DNA from: Alkalihalobacillus trypoxylicola
Lineage (GTDB): Bacteria; Bacillota; Bacilli; Bacillales; Bacillaceae_D
Length of the DNA stretch: 64,000 bases
Assembly (NCBI RefSeq): GCF_001590785.1
Contig: NZ_LTAO01000001.1
Span: 248,001-312,000, forward strand
Reading direction: 5' to 3'
The notes beneath the pieces are model-generated. The model was not told where the DNA came from and did not search any database. It saw nothing but the letters and a program-made list of their open reading frames with translations. Below, one piece after another: positions 35,276 through 44,669 of this stretch. A program made the translations under genes and the position numbers. Every line of letters starts with the position of its first letter. The stretch's first letter is position 1.

Positions 35276-36325
35276 TTACTTTGCTAGTAGATTTAGTTTT
35301 ACTAAACTTTCAGCAATCTGTACTGAATTCCATGCTGCGCCTTTTAATAAATTATCTGATACAACCCACATATGATAGCCGTTTTCTCTGTCTAAATCAC
35401 GACGAATTCGGCCAACAAAAACATCATTTTTCCCAACTGCAGTTGTAACCATAGGATATACTTGCTGGTCTGGGTCATCCTGTAAGGTAATACCAGGAGA
35501 TGAAGAAAGTAAGTCCTTAATCTCTTGAACCGTTGCACCCGACTTATTCGTTTCAATATATACAGATTCAGAATGACCTGTTTCAATCGGCAGTCGAACA
35601 CAAGTTGCCGCAACCTCTAAATCACTCATATGCATAATTTTTTTCGTTTCATTAATCATTTTCATTTCTTCAAATGTATATCCATTTTCTTGAAATAAAT
35701 CGATTTGAGGAATCGCATTAAAGGCAATTTGATAATGTTTTTTATCACCACTACATGGAAGAATTTCTGCTTTTGCCTGTTCTCCATTTAAAATAGCTTG
35801 AGTTTGTTCTTTCATTTCATCTATCGCTTCTAATCCGGCTCCTGAAACTGCTTGGTACGTAGAGACAACGACTTTTTTCAAGCCATATTGCTGTCTAATA
35901 GGCTCTAATGCAACAACCATTTGTATCGTTGAACAATTCGGATTAGCGATAATGCCATTGTGCTCATTCAGGTCTGATTCGTTCACTTCTGGAACGACTA
36001 AAGGTACATGAGGGTCCATTCTGAAAGCACTCGTATTATCGACCACGATCGCTCCTCTCTTAACTGCTTCACTCGCAAGCAGCTTTGAAACAGAACCACC
36101 TGCACTAAATAAAGCTAGATGAACATGTTCAAAAGATTCTGGAGTTGCTTCTTCTACTGTATACTCTTGCCCTTTATAATAGAGCTTTTTCCCCGCTGAA
36201 CGTTTTGATGATAATAATTTTAATTGGTCTATTGGGAAATCCCTCGATTCCAATGTTTTTAGCATTTGTTGTCCTACTGCACCTGTAGCCCCAACCACAG
36301 CTACATTATACGTACTTCTTTGCAT
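35276..36325 (-). CDS. asd: Aspartate-semialdehyde dehydrogenase
   Basis: Reduces aspartyl phosphate to aspartate semialdehyde with NADPH. The N-terminal nucleotide-binding motif [13 protein letters not shown], the active-site Cys in NPNCSTIQM and the catalytic His in ETGHSESVY are intact. The ATG at 36325 (349 residues) is chosen over an in-frame TTG eight codons upstream because an AGGGAG site lies 8 nt before it. A candidate sigma-A promoter just upstream would let asd-dapG-dapA be made in growing cells, apart from the sporulation-specific dpaA-dpaB pair. Confidence 0.97.
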   Translation of the reverse strand: MQRSTYNVAVVGATGAVGQQMLKTLESRDFPIDQLKLLSSKRSAGKKLYYKGQEYTVEEATPESFEHVHLALFSAGGSVSKLLASEAVKRGAIVVDNTSAFRMDPHVPLVVPEVNESDLNEHNGIIANPNCSTIQMVVALEPIRQQYGLKKVVVSTYQAVSGAGLEAIDEMKEQTQAILNGEQAKAEILPCSGDKKHYQIAFNAIPQIDLFQENGYTFEEMKMINETKKIMHMSDLEVAATCVRLPIETGHSESVYIETNKSGATVQEIKDLLSSSPGITLQDDPDQQVYPMVTTAVGKNDVFVGRIRRDLDRENGYHMWVVSDNLLKGAAWNSVQIAESLVKLNLLAK

Positions 36326-36402
36326 AATCTCTTCTCCCTTCAACTCCAATATGTGGATGTTCTCTGTCTTTTTTTGCTTTCAAAGAATATATACTCTATT
36401 AA

Positions 36403-36431
36403 ACTTTAAGGGAAAACAAGTATTTATGCAA
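36403..36431 (-). promoter_or_regulatory. Candidate sigma-A promoter of asd-dapG-dapA
   Basis: The minus strand shows TTGCAT (36431-36426), 17 bp, TAAAGT (36408-36403): four of six matches in each hexamer or better. It lies in the 125 bp gap between dpaB and asd, where vegetative expression would be expected to start. Confidence 0.45.
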
Positions 36432-36450
36432 CTATTGCCCACAATTCCTC

Positions 36451-37047
36451 TTATTGATCTTTATACTTTTCTACTAAAACGGGTTGAAGTTGTTTATACT
36501 CTAGTGCAGCCAGCACAGTGTCTACTAGTGAATCCATTCTTGCCACTAAAGAATTAGGCTTCTTATCAGGATCATCCTGACCAAAAGGGATAAAGAATAT
36601 ATTCTTCGTAGCCATTAAACGCATAATATTGACTCCATTCAAACCTAACGCATCATTTGTGGAAATTCCTAAAACAACAGGATTTTCATTTCTTAAAGTC
36701 GCTTTCGCTCCCATCAGGACTGGAGAATCGGTTAAAGCGTTAGCGAATTTACTTGTAGAATTCCCTGTAATCGGAGCGATTACCATACAATCCAGTGGTG
36801 TTTTCGGTCCAAAAGGTTCTGCTTTCACAATGGAGTTCACAATCGGTTCTTTTGTTATTTCTTTAATCCTTTTTAACCAACCTTCGCTATCACCAAATTT
36901 TGTATCGGTTGACTGTACGGTATAGGTAACAAATGGAGTCACTTTGGCACCTAATGTTACTAATTTTTCCATTTGAGGTAACACAGCATCATACGTACAA
37001 TGCGACCCCGTTAGACCAAATCCAATATGCTTTCCTTTTAAAGACAT
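36451..37047 (-). CDS. dpaB: Dipicolinate synthase subunit B
   Basis: DpaB (SpoVFB) is the flavoprotein-like subunit that with DpaA oxidises dihydrodipicolinate to dipicolinic acid in the mother cell; the product is the main small molecule of the spore core. The 198-residue product begins MSLKGKHIGFGLTGSHCTYD and contains the flavoprotein-fold blocks MVIAPITGNSTSKFANALTDSPVLMGAKA (here in part) and IFFIPFGQDDP. It follows dpaA by 21 bp with a GGAGG site. Expression should be restricted to late sporulation. Confidence 0.96.
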   Translation of the reverse strand: MSLKGKHIGFGLTGSHCTYDAVLPQMEKLVTLGAKVTPFVTYTVQSTDTKFGDSEGWLKRIKEITKEPIVNSIVKAEPFGPKTPLDCMVIAPITGNSTSKFANALTDSPVLMGAKATLRNENPVVLGISTNDALGLNGVNIMRLMATKNIFFIPFGQDDPDKKPNSLVARMDSLVDTVLAALEYKQLQPVLVEKYKDQ

Positions 37048-37068
37048 GTAGCCACAACCTCCTTAACT

Positions 37069-37944
37069 CTATTCTTCCGTTAATAAATCAAGTAAGATAT
37101 TCGCTAAAATTTGCCCAGCGGTTTTTGGCGCGACAATCCCAGGTAAACCTGGAACGAGCTGTGCTCTAATGCCTCGTTTTTCGGCATACTTAAAATCCGT
37201 TCCTCCTGGCTTTGACGCTAAATCAATCACTAGTGCATGAGCGGCCATTTGACTTAATACTCTTTCTGTTAAAATCAGGGCGGGTACCGTATTAATACAT
37301 ATATCTGTATCTGTTACTTCTTCTTCTAACTTCGTGATTGGAACGGGTGTTAAGCCCATCTCATAAATCCGTGCTAAAAGTGCCTCTTCTTTTGCAGCTA
37401 CTTTGACAGAAGCTCCTAATGAATGAAAAATACGTGCAATTGTCATCCCAATTCTCCCAAGTCCTATAATGCAAACATTGGCTCCATGAATAGTGATATC
37501 AGTATGCTGTATTGTGATCATTACCGCACCTTCTGCAGTTGGGATAGAATTAAATATCGCTACATCATCACGGTCCATTAGGTTCACTAACTTTCGATTG
37601 CTCTTTCTTGTGATATCATCTAAATATTTATTGCTAATGCCGCTGTAAACGACACAGTGTTTCGGTGTTTGCTTTAGATGATCATAAGTCAAGATAATCG
37701 TCTCATTAGAAAAAACTGTTTCAATTTTCCCCTCAAGGTCCGTACCGCTAACTGGTATAATTAAGACATCAACGAGCTCCCATTTTATTTCATCCAATCC
37801 TACTTTCGAAGCACCGATAAAGCCGTCATCTAACTGTTCGAAACCTACCATAGAAATTTTCGCATCATGCAAAGATAATTTCTTAATAATTTCTAATTGC
37901 CTGGCGTCTCCTCCTATGACGACGACATGCTTTCCATTTAACAT
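37069..37944 (-). CDS. dpaA: Dipicolinate synthase subunit A
   Basis: DpaA (SpoVFA) is the Rossmann-fold subunit of dipicolinate synthase. The 291 residues contain an N-terminal VVVIGGDARQLEIIKKL motif and a central NAD(P)-binding IIGLGRIGMTIARIF near residue 155, as in D-hydroxyacid dehydrogenase-like proteins. It pairs with the next gene, dpaB. A very good sigma-K promoter lies about 80 bp upstream, which fits mother-cell expression. The upstream neighbour ymxH is separated by a terminator. Confidence 0.96.
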   Translation of the reverse strand: MLNGKHVVVIGGDARQLEIIKKLSLHDAKISMVGFEQLDDGFIGASKVGLDEIKWELVDVLIIPVSGTDLEGKIETVFSNETIILTYDHLKQTPKHCVVYSGISNKYLDDITRKSNRKLVNLMDRDDVAIFNSIPTAEGAVMITIQHTDITIHGANVCIIGLGRIGMTIARIFHSLGASVKVAAKEEALLARIYEMGLTPVPITKLEEEVTDTDICINTVPALILTERVLSQMAAHALVIDLASKPGGTDFKYAEKRGIRAQLVPGLPGIVAPKTAGQILANILLDLLTEE

Positions 37945-38023
37945 AAGATAATCGGGTCTCCTTTCTTCCTCTTAATATCTTCGTCTATTATAAAAGTGAA
38001 GGGATGATAACCATGCTACAAAA

Positions 38024-38052
38024 TAGCATATGTGCCCTAATAACTAGAGGTG
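38024..38052 (-). promoter_or_regulatory. Sigma-K promoter of dpaA-dpaB
   Basis: On the minus strand CACC (38052-38049), with AC at 38051-38050, is followed after 17 bp by CATATGCTA (38032-38024), an exact match to CATANNNTA. The predicted transcript start is about 70 nt before the dpaA ATG. spoVF is sigma-K-dependent in B. subtilis. The -10 is part of a small inverted repeat (ATGCTA/TAGCAT). Confidence 0.65.
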
Positions 38053-38074
38053 AATGTAAAAGCCTAACGAGCGC

Positions 38075-38110
38075 AAAAAAAGCAGACGAACCATTTGAAG
38101 GTTCATCTGC
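38075..38110 (-). terminator. Rho-independent terminator of ymxH
   Basis: An 11 bp stem (GCAGATGAACC with GGTTCGTCTGC on the minus strand, one G-U pair, 7 nt loop) is followed by seven T residues. It lies just past the ymxH stop. Confidence 0.9.
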
Positions 38111-38130
38111 CTTTATAGAAGTTATAAATA

Positions 38131-38385
38131 TTAACTTTCAGGATTACCACCAAAGTCCAAATCAATGATAATCATATCTTGACCTATCTTTTTAATTTGT
38201 TGCCAATATACGGTCACTTCATTTTCTTTTTTTCCAAATCCAAACCACCTCATAGTCGGAACCATAAATGCATGTATTTCACCCGTTTCCTCATCAATAA
38301 GTAAATCAGTTTGCCCTAATACCCCTAACCTCTCTCCTTTTTGAAAATCAATAATTTCTTTATTGCTCATTTCACTTAATCGCAT
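38131..38385 (-). CDS. ymxH: YlmC/YmxH-family PRC-barrel sporulation protein
   Basis: An 84-residue PRC-barrel protein. The family start MRLSEMSNKEIID and the LLIDEETGEIHAF strand pair are clear, as is WQQIKKIGQDMIIID near the end. In B. subtilis the gene lies between mlpA and spoVFA, as here. Its molecular role is not known. It has a terminator on each side, so it appears to be a single-gene unit. Confidence 0.92.
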   Translation of the reverse strand: MRLSEMSNKEIIDFQKGERLGVLGQTDLLIDEETGEIHAFMVPTMRWFGFGKKENEVTVYWQQIKKIGQDMIIIDLDFGGNPES

Positions 38386-38433
38386 ATCATCACCTCATTC
38401 ACTTGTACTTATATAACCTTATGTCCTATAAAT

Positions 38434-38471
38434 GAAAGAAAGACCTCTAATCAAAATAATGATTAGAGATC
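38434..38471 (-). terminator. Terminator of mlpA
   Basis: A 12 bp stem (GACCTCTAATCA at 38442-38453 with TGATTAGAGATC at 38460-38471, one G-U pair in RNA, 6 nt loop) follows the mlpA stop. The minus strand then reads TTTCTTTCATTT. Confidence 0.8.
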
Positions 38472-38476
38472 TTTTC

Positions 38477-39715
38477 TTAAATAAGAGACTCTGGCATTTT
38501 ACCCGTGTCGTTAATTAAAGAGACGGAAGGATTACTTAATAATATACGTTTGGCGAGATGGTTCACATCTTCTAAATCTACATCATTAATTTCACTAATG
38601 ATTTGATCTAACGAACGATGTTCCTTTATGAGCAACTCGTTTTTTCCGTTTCTACTCATACGGCTATTCGTACTTTCAAGACTAAGCATTAAACTCCCCT
38701 TGAGTTGCTCTTTTCCGTTTGATAACTCTTTTTCTGATAAACCTTTTGCGGCTATTGTCTCGCCAACTTCCTTGATCGCTTCAATTAATTCATCTAATTG
38801 CTTATGAGCTGTACCTGCATAGATGGTTAACATACCACTATCTTGAAATGAAGAGTGATAAGAGAAGACTGAGTAGCATAGACCTCTCTTTTCACGAATT
38901 TCCTGAAATAAGCGACTACTCATACTTCCACCTAATAGATTATTCAGAAGAATTAATCCATAAACATCTTTATGGCCAATTTCTAATCCTGGGTAGCCTA
39001 GACAGAGATGAGCTTGCTCAGTTGTTTTTTTTCTAACTAATTTGTTTGCAGTAAAAATAGGTTTTTCTTGCAGAGGCTTATAAGTCGTTTTCTTCACCTT
39101 TGAGAAAATTTCCTTAATATTTTCCACCATCGCATCATTAATATTACCCGCAACGGAGATGACCACATAATCTCCTGTATAGAATTTATCCATATAATCC
39201 TGAAGCTTTTCCTTTGTGAAGGTATTAAGCGTTTCAGCGGTCCCTAAAATAGGGTATCCAAGTGAGTGGTTCTGGTAGCTTACCTCACTTAATAAATCAT
39301 GAACAATATCATCTGGAGTGTCATCCACCATTTTTATCTCTTCGAAAACAACATTTCTTTCTTTAATGAGCTCTTGATGCTCAAAAGTTGATTCAAAAAA
39401 CATATCTGCCAAAATATCCAAGGCAAATGGTGCATGCTCATCTAAAACCTTTGCATAATAGCAAGTGTATTCTTTCGATGTAAATGCATTCACTTGACCG
39501 CCGATTCGATCAAAGGATTCAGCTATGTCAGAAGCTGATCTTGTTTTTGTTCCTTTAAAAAACATGTGCTCTAAAAAATGAGAAATACCATTCTCTTCCT
39601 TTTGTTCATTTCTTGAACCAGTTCCAACCCAAATTCCGATTGAGACGGAACGGACACTTGAAATAGGCTCTGCTAAAATACGAACACCATTATCTAATTC
39701 TATTTTTTGAATCAA
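38477..39715 (-). CDS. mlpA: M16-family metallopeptidase MlpA (YmxG)
   Basis: A mitochondrial processing peptidase-like zinc peptidase; in B. subtilis it affects extracellular protease (aprE) expression. The HXXEH motif is intact in ISHFLEHMFFKGT near residue 49, with the second Glu in RNVVFEEIKMVDDTPDD. Further family blocks include FDRIGGQVNAFTSKEYTCYY and LLGGSMSSRLFQEIREKRGL. Length 412 is typical. It follows ylxY by 12 bp. Confidence 0.96.
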   Translation of the reverse strand: MIQKIELDNGVRILAEPISSVRSVSIGIWVGTGSRNEQKEENGISHFLEHMFFKGTKTRSASDIAESFDRIGGQVNAFTSKEYTCYYAKVLDEHAPFALDILADMFFESTFEHQELIKERNVVFEEIKMVDDTPDDIVHDLLSEVSYQNHSLGYPILGTAETLNTFTKEKLQDYMDKFYTGDYVVISVAGNINDAMVENIKEIFSKVKKTTYKPLQEKPIFTANKLVRKKTTEQAHLCLGYPGLEIGHKDVYGLILLNNLLGGSMSSRLFQEIREKRGLCYSVFSYHSSFQDSGMLTIYAGTAHKQLDELIEAIKEVGETIAAKGLSEKELSNGKEQLKGSLMLSLESTNSRMSRNGKNELLIKEHRSLDQIISEINDVDLEDVNHLAKRILLSNPSVSLINDTGKMPESLI

Positions 39716-39727
39716 GTGATTCCCCCC

Positions 39728-40708
39728 CTATTCCTGTTTAAGGGTTACACCAAGATGCGCTCTGTCCTCTGCTAATAAATCAGTAACAGTACTTATTTTT
39801 AATTCTTTATCTAAAATTCCTAAAATGATACGTTCTAATCCTTTGCTCGTAGCTTCTGTTGGGTGCATTAAAATCATTGCCCCATTATGAACTTTAGAAA
39901 TCACTCTTTCACTCATTTCATCTGGGTTAGGTTTTTTCCAATCAACCGTATCTACAGACCAAAGGATCGTATTCATTTTAAATGAAGCTGCGCGGTCTAC
40001 AACATTTTGATTAAAACTTCCACTTGGCGGTGCAAACCATCTTGGTGTAACATTTAACGTTGCTTCGATAACATCATTCGTTTTTTGTAATTCTTCATCC
40101 ATTCTCTCTCTAGTCAAGGTATTCATGTCTGGATGTGAGTACGCATGGCTACCAATTTCATGACCTTCTTCTTTAATCATTAACGCAATTTGCGGGTTAT
40201 TTTTGACCCAAGAACCGTCTAAGAAAAATGTAGCTTTTACCGAATACTGGTTTAGTATTTTTAAAATTTCTGGAATATATTCATTTCCCCACGCTACATT
40301 AATGAGAAAGGAAACCATTTCTTTATTTTCATTTCCTTTATATATAGGGCTTGGTGGTAAATCATCTAGATGTATATCTGGAGAAACTTCTTTAAGAACA
40401 AGCCTTTTCTCATCAAATTGCCCTAGTTTCTTCATCTTATCATAGGATGCAAGGACGTCAACCTCGACTCCATTATATCCTGGAACAGCTTTCCATACTC
40501 TATCAATGCGAGCATCGATCGGGCCGCTTTTATATTGATTGGCGTTTGCTATAATTTCTTCCTTTAACGGATCTTGTTCAGCCATAGCCAACATAACATC
40601 CTCTTTCATAGAATGAAGATAATTCAATGAAAATGGATTGTGCACAGCAGAATAAGCAATTATTAAAAGGCATGAACAGGCTAGAGCATGAATCATATAT
40701 TTTTTCAC
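39728..40708 (-). CDS. ylxY: Polysaccharide deacetylase-like protein YlxY
   Basis: A NodB-fold protein with an N-terminal hydrophobic segment (about residues 6-23, uncleaved anchor or signal). The His motif (GSHAYSHPDMN), the RWFAPPSGSF loop, WSVDTVDWKKP and ILMHP are present, but motif 1, normally TFDDG, is replaced by LINVAWGN, so the catalytic and metal-binding aspartates are absent. This is probably a family trait of YlxY, and activity is doubtful. The GTG at 40708 is chosen because a GGGGGG-rich site lies 7 nt upstream and it gives a normal basic start (MKKYMIHAL); an ATG six codons earlier lies before that site. Some relatives are sporulation-expressed. Confidence 0.93.
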   Translation of the reverse strand: MKKYMIHALACSCLLIIAYSAVHNPFSLNYLHSMKEDVMLAMAEQDPLKEEIIANANQYKSGPIDARIDRVWKAVPGYNGVEVDVLASYDKMKKLGQFDEKRLVLKEVSPDIHLDDLPPSPIYKGNENKEMVSFLINVAWGNEYIPEILKILNQYSVKATFFLDGSWVKNNPQIALMIKEEGHEIGSHAYSHPDMNTLTRERMDEELQKTNDVIEATLNVTPRWFAPPSGSFNQNVVDRAASFKMNTILWSVDTVDWKKPNPDEMSERVISKVHNGAMILMHPTEATSKGLERIILGILDKELKISTVTDLLAEDRAHLGVTLKQE

Positions 40709-40921
40709 TGTCACTCCCCCCTTCATTTCATTCTATGAAAATAGGGACGAGTTAGAACAAAAGTGAAAAAATTTCTTCACTTATATAAGCGGTTTATAAC
40801 CAGTATATACAAGTTTGAATATTAATGAAAGGTATATGATAATACTTTATTACTTTTATGTATGTTAGCATATAATGGATTATATTTCACTTGTATCTCT
40901 TTAATTGTTCATAAAAAGGAA

Positions 40922-40948
40922 TAAAAAAAAGACTGGAAATATTCCAGC
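40922..40948 (-). terminator. Rho-independent terminator of pnp
   Basis: CTGGAA and TTCCAG form a 6 bp stem with a 3 nt loop, followed by eight T residues on the minus strand, just past the pnp stop. Confidence 0.75.
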
Positions 40949-40953
40949 CCTGT

Positions 40954-43068
40954 TTATTTTGAATTTTCTTGCTGTTCTTTTTGTTCTTTTAAAATAACTT
41001 TTCTAGAAAGATTGACTCTTCCCTGATTATCGATTTCAGTTACTCGAACTAGAATTTCATCGCCAAGCTTTACTACATCTTCGACTTTATTTGTTCTTTC
41101 TTCAGCAAGCTGAGATATATGAACAAGTCCATCCTTACCTTTGAATAATTCGACGAACGCACCGAATTTTTCAATTCGCTTCACTGTTCCTAAGTAAGTT
41201 TGACCTACTTCAACCTCTCGAACAATATCCTCAATAATCGCTTTGGCTTTTTCATTCATTGTACTATCTATAGAAGAAATATAAACTGTTCCATCTTGTT
41301 CGATATCAATTTTCACACCAGTTTCTTCTATAATTTTGTTAATCATTTTTCCACTTGGTCCAATGACATCTCTAATTTTATCTGGATTGATTTTCATCGT
41401 CATAATTTTCGGAGCATAATCAGAAAGCTCTTGACGATATTCTCCAATGGTAGCAAGCATGCTATCTAGAATAATCATTCTACCACGCTTCGCCTGCTCT
41501 AATGCTTCTTCTAAAATTTCTCGATTAATACCAGAAATTTTAATGTCCATTTGAAGAGCTGTTACTCCTTTTTTAGTTCCAGCTACTTTAAAGTCCATAT
41601 CACCTAAAGCATCTTCCATCCCTTGAATATCTGTTAAGACGGTTACGTAATCGTCCTGCTTAACTAAGCCCATCGCAATTCCAGCTACTGGAGCTTTTAT
41701 TGGCACACCTGCATCCATCATTGCTAAAGTGCTTGCACAAATACTTGCCTGTGAAGTCGAACCATTTGATTCTAATACTTCAGAAACTAAACGAATCGTA
41801 TATGGGAAATCATTTTCATTTGGTATAACAGGCTCAAGAGCACGTTCACCTAGCGCTCCATGTCCAATTTCTCGTCTTCCTGGTCCTCGAATAGGTCCTG
41901 TTTCACCCACACTAAATTGTGGGAAATTATAATGATGCATAAATCGCTTCGATTCTTCTATTCCTAATCCATCTAAAATTTGGACGTCACCTAGTGCACC
42001 AAGTGTACAAATACTAAGCGCTTGAGTCTGTCCTCTTGTAAACAAACCAGAACCATGCGTTCTAGGCAAAATTTTAACTTGTGAAGAAAGAGGGCGAATT
42101 TCATCACTAGCTCTTCCATCAGGACGAATCTTTTCAACAGTAATCAGACGACGAACTTCTTCTTTTACAAGCTTTTGAAGCATGTCCTTTACATCGCCTA
42201 AACGAGTCTCTTCTTTTTCCTCAAATTTTGCGATTGTTTGCTCAATAACTTCATCAATTGCAGCTTGTCTTGCATGCTTTTCTTGTACTTGAACGGCTTT
42301 TTTAATATCTACCTCTGCCAGCTCACGAACCTCTTGTTGTAAGTCCTCATCAATATGCTTTAAAACAGGTACTTGCTTCTCTTTACCGATTTTAGCTACA
42401 ATTTCTTCTTGGAACGTAATTAAACGTTGAATCTCATTATGACCAAACATAATTGCTTCTAGCATCACTTCTTCTGGCACTTCATTAGCACCAGCTTCTA
42501 CCATATTGATAGCCTCTTTAGTTCCTGCAACGACTAAATGAAGATCACTAGCATCAAGCTGCTCAGTTGTTGGGTTAATGATGAAATTCCCATCGTGATC
42601 TCGACCAATCGTAACACCAGCAATTGGACCATCAAATGGAATATCTGAAATCGATAAAGCTAAAGATGAGCCAAACATTGCCGCCATTTCAGAAGAACAA
42701 TTTTGGTCAACACTCATCACAATACTAATCACTTGAACTTCATTTCTAAATCCATCAGGAAATAAAGGACGGATAGGGCGATCGATTAAACGGCTAGCTA
42801 AAATCGCCTTTTCGCTCGGTCTTCCTTCTCTTTTAATAAATCCACCTGGAATTTTTCCTGCTGCATACAATCTCTCTTCATAATTTACCGTTAGTGGGAA
42901 AAACGGAAGATCTTTTGGTTCCTTTGATGCGGTAGCTGTACTTAACACAGCCGTATCCCCATAACGAACTAATACGGCACCATTAGCTTGCTTAGCTAAT
43001 TGTCCAGTCTCAACGGTTAATTCACGACCTGCCCATTCAAATGTAAACACTTGTTTATCTTGTTCCAT
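40954..43068 (-). CDS. pnp: Polynucleotide phosphorylase
   Basis: PNPase is a trimeric phosphorolytic 3'-5' exoribonuclease involved in RNA decay and DNA repair. Two RNase PH-like domains are present: the N-terminal one with [20 protein letters not shown], and the catalytic one with [16 protein letters not shown] and [20 protein letters not shown] domain ([14 protein letters not shown]) and an S1 domain ([21 protein letters not shown], in part) follow. The ATG at 43068 (704 residues) is preferred to an in-frame start eight codons earlier because AGGAG lies 8 nt before it. It lies downstream of rpsO, which ends at its own terminator, as in many bacteria. Confidence 0.98.
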   Translation of the reverse strand: MEQDKQVFTFEWAGRELTVETGQLAKQANGAVLVRYGDTAVLSTATASKEPKDLPFFPLTVNYEERLYAAGKIPGGFIKREGRPSEKAILASRLIDRPIRPLFPDGFRNEVQVISIVMSVDQNCSSEMAAMFGSSLALSISDIPFDGPIAGVTIGRDHDGNFIINPTTEQLDASDLHLVVAGTKEAINMVEAGANEVPEEVMLEAIMFGHNEIQRLITFQEEIVAKIGKEKQVPVLKHIDEDLQQEVRELAEVDIKKAVQVQEKHARQAAIDEVIEQTIAKFEEKEETRLGDVKDMLQKLVKEEVRRLITVEKIRPDGRASDEIRPLSSQVKILPRTHGSGLFTRGQTQALSICTLGALGDVQILDGLGIEESKRFMHHYNFPQFSVGETGPIRGPGRREIGHGALGERALEPVIPNENDFPYTIRLVSEVLESNGSTSQASICASTLAMMDAGVPIKAPVAGIAMGLVKQDDYVTVLTDIQGMEDALGDMDFKVAGTKKGVTALQMDIKISGINREILEEALEQAKRGRMIILDSMLATIGEYRQELSDYAPKIMTMKINPDKIRDVIGPSGKMINKIIEETGVKIDIEQDGTVYISSIDSTMNEKAKAIIEDIVREVEVGQTYLGTVKRIEKFGAFVELFKGKDGLVHISQLAEERTNKVEDVVKLGDEILVRVTEIDNQGRVNLSRKVILKEQKEQQENSK

Positions 43069-43213
43069 CAAGCGTACTCCTCTCGTACACAAATATAATT
43101 AATCTTTTCTTATTATTGCCTATTTACTCAAAAAATAAAAGGATCTGAAGTAGAATTCTATGAATATCTATGTATTTTTTATATGTTCACTCTATTATTT
43201 TTAATTATAAGCG

Positions 43214-43240
43214 AAAAAAAGCGGGATTTAATCCCGCTTT
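43214..43240 (-). terminator. Rho-independent terminator of rpsO
   Basis: AAAGCGGGAT and ATCCCGCTTT form a 10 bp stem with a 3 nt loop, followed by T residues on the minus strand. It lies 12 bp past the rpsO stop and 150 bp before pnp. Confidence 0.9.
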
Positions 43241-43251
43241 TTAGCATCAAA

Positions 43252-43521
43252 CTATCGACGTAAGCCAAGCTTATCAACTAGATTACGGTAACGAGTAACA
43301 TCTTTATTACGTAAATAAGTTAACAAGTTACGACGTTGACCTACCATTTTTAAAAGACCACGACGTGAGTGATGATCTTTTTTATGAGTACGTAAATGCT
43401 CATTCAATGTGTTGATCTGCTCAGTAAGGATAGCTACTTGAACCTCTGGAGAACCAGTGTCCGTATCATGTGTTTTAAAATCAGCAATGATTTCGTTTTT
43501 ACGTTCTTGCGCTAATGCCAT
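43252..43521 (-). CDS. rpsO: 30S ribosomal protein S15
   Basis: S15 binds the 16S rRNA central-domain three-way junction early in small-subunit assembly. The 89-residue product starts [12 protein letters not shown] and contains [27 protein letters not shown] and [14 protein letters not shown], all diagnostic. The ATG at 43521 has AGGAGG 8 nt upstream; an earlier in-frame start three codons up is rejected. A strong sigma-A promoter overlaps the ribF stop, and the leader carries hairpins that may be bound by S15 itself, as known in Geobacillus. Confidence 0.98.
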   Translation of the reverse strand: MALAQERKNEIIADFKTHDTDTGSPEVQVAILTEQINTLNEHLRTHKKDHHSRRGLLKMVGQRRNLLTYLRNKDVTRYRNLVDKLGLRR

Positions 43522-43615
43522 CCTATTCACCTCCTTTTTCTAATCTCCTGTTCCCTAGCTAACGTCGGTGAGTCGTATCGCCAAGAAAAGGATTTTGTAC
43601 ATGATTCATGTACCA
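43522..43615 (-). promoter_or_regulatory. rpsO 5' leader, possible S15-binding region
   Basis: The roughly 94 nt leader starts with a near-perfect palindrome (GTACATGA-T-TCATGTAC, 43597-43613) at the extreme 5' end of the predicted mRNA, then a GC-richer segment (GGCGATACGACTCACCG) before the ribosome site. Autoregulatory S15 leaders are known in Firmicutes; whether this one folds that way was not modelled. Confidence 0.4.
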
Positions 43616-43621
43616 TCATTT

Positions 43622-43650
43622 ATAATACATCGAATAAGACTAGAATGCAA
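43622..43650 (-). promoter_or_regulatory. Sigma-A promoter of rpsO
   Basis: The minus strand has TTGCAT (43650-43645), 17 bp, TATTAT (43627-43622). The -35 lies inside the last codons of ribF and the transcript would start near 43615. Confidence 0.7.
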
Positions 43651-44596
43651 GCTGATTCTTTTTTAAATAAGTAATAGATTGCTCTTTATCCATATGAATT
43701 TGATGAATGAGATCATCTATCGAAGCAAACTTTTTTTCTTCTCGAATTCTTTTCAACCATTCAATTTCTACTTCTTTTCCATATATATCTTGTTTGAAAT
43801 CAAAAATATGAACTTCAATACTCGGGTCTCCCTCATGCTTAACATGAAAAGTCGGCTTATAGCCAATATTACAAACCCCAAAATAATGATGACCATCTAT
43901 ACTCAATTTTACAACATATACACCTGTTTTAGGTATTTCATATCTTTCATTCATTTGAATATTAGCTGTAGGAAAGCCTAATTTTCTTCCTCTTTTTTCA
44001 CCGTCAATAACGGTTCCAGACATTTTATAATAACGACCTAAATCATCAGGTATCAGCTGCACTTCCCCTTGATGAATAAGCTCGCGAATATGAGTCGAGC
44101 TTACTTTTATAGAGCCATTTTTAAGCGCTGGCACCATTGAAAAGTTAAAATGTCCCTTTGAATCCTCTTCTATAGTATCCATATTCCCTTTGCCTTTTGC
44201 TCCATAAGTGAAATCAAAACCTGCAACCACATGCTGAACATTTAAAGAGATCAAATAATCCTTAACAAATTGCTGTGGAGATAAGGAAGCAAATTCCTTA
44301 GTAAAGGAAATAATATAAAATTGGTCGACACCTAGCTTCTTCATTTGCTCCATTTTTTCTTGTAGTGGAGTTATATACCTCATAGGTCTCGTTGAGGTTG
44401 ACAGTACTTCTTTTGGATGAGGATGAAACGTCATAACCGCAAGAGGTAACTTCTGTTCAATAGCAACCTTTGCAGCTGTTTTTATGACTTGCTGATGACC
44501 TTTATGAACTCCATCAAAATAACCTAAGGCCATCACAGAGGGTGCCTTTTTGATTCGTTCTGGATCAATAGGATGTTTGATATAAATCGTTTCCAA
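43640..44596 (-). CDS. ribF: Bifunctional riboflavin kinase/FAD synthetase
   Basis: Makes FMN from riboflavin and then FAD. The N-terminal adenylyltransferase domain has ALGYFDGVHKGHQQV (GXFDGXHXGH motif) near residue 24 and a later SSTHIRELI; the C-terminal kinase domain has RGRKLGFPTANIQ near residue 190. Length 318 is normal. It follows truB by 73 bp and contains the rpsO promoter in its last codons. An AGGGGGATC site precedes the ATG. Confidence 0.97.
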   Translation of the reverse strand: METIYIKHPIDPERIKKAPSVMALGYFDGVHKGHQQVIKTAAKVAIEQKLPLAVMTFHPHPKEVLSTSTRPMRYITPLQEKMEQMKKLGVDQFYIISFTKEFASLSPQQFVKDYLISLNVQHVVAGFDFTYGAKGKGNMDTIEEDSKGHFNFSMVPALKNGSIKVSSTHIRELIHQGEVQLIPDDLGRYYKMSGTVIDGEKRGRKLGFPTANIQMNERYEIPKTGVYVVKLSIDGHHYFGVCNIGYKPTFHVKHEGDPSIEVHIFDFKQDIYGKEVEIEWLKRIREEKKFASIDDLIHQIHMDKEQSITYLKKNQLAF

Positions 44597-44669
44597 CTAA
44601 GATCCCCCTTACTTTCTGTTAAAATCTCTTTCATCTGTTGTTATAGCTCTTAGCTACTATATATTCATT

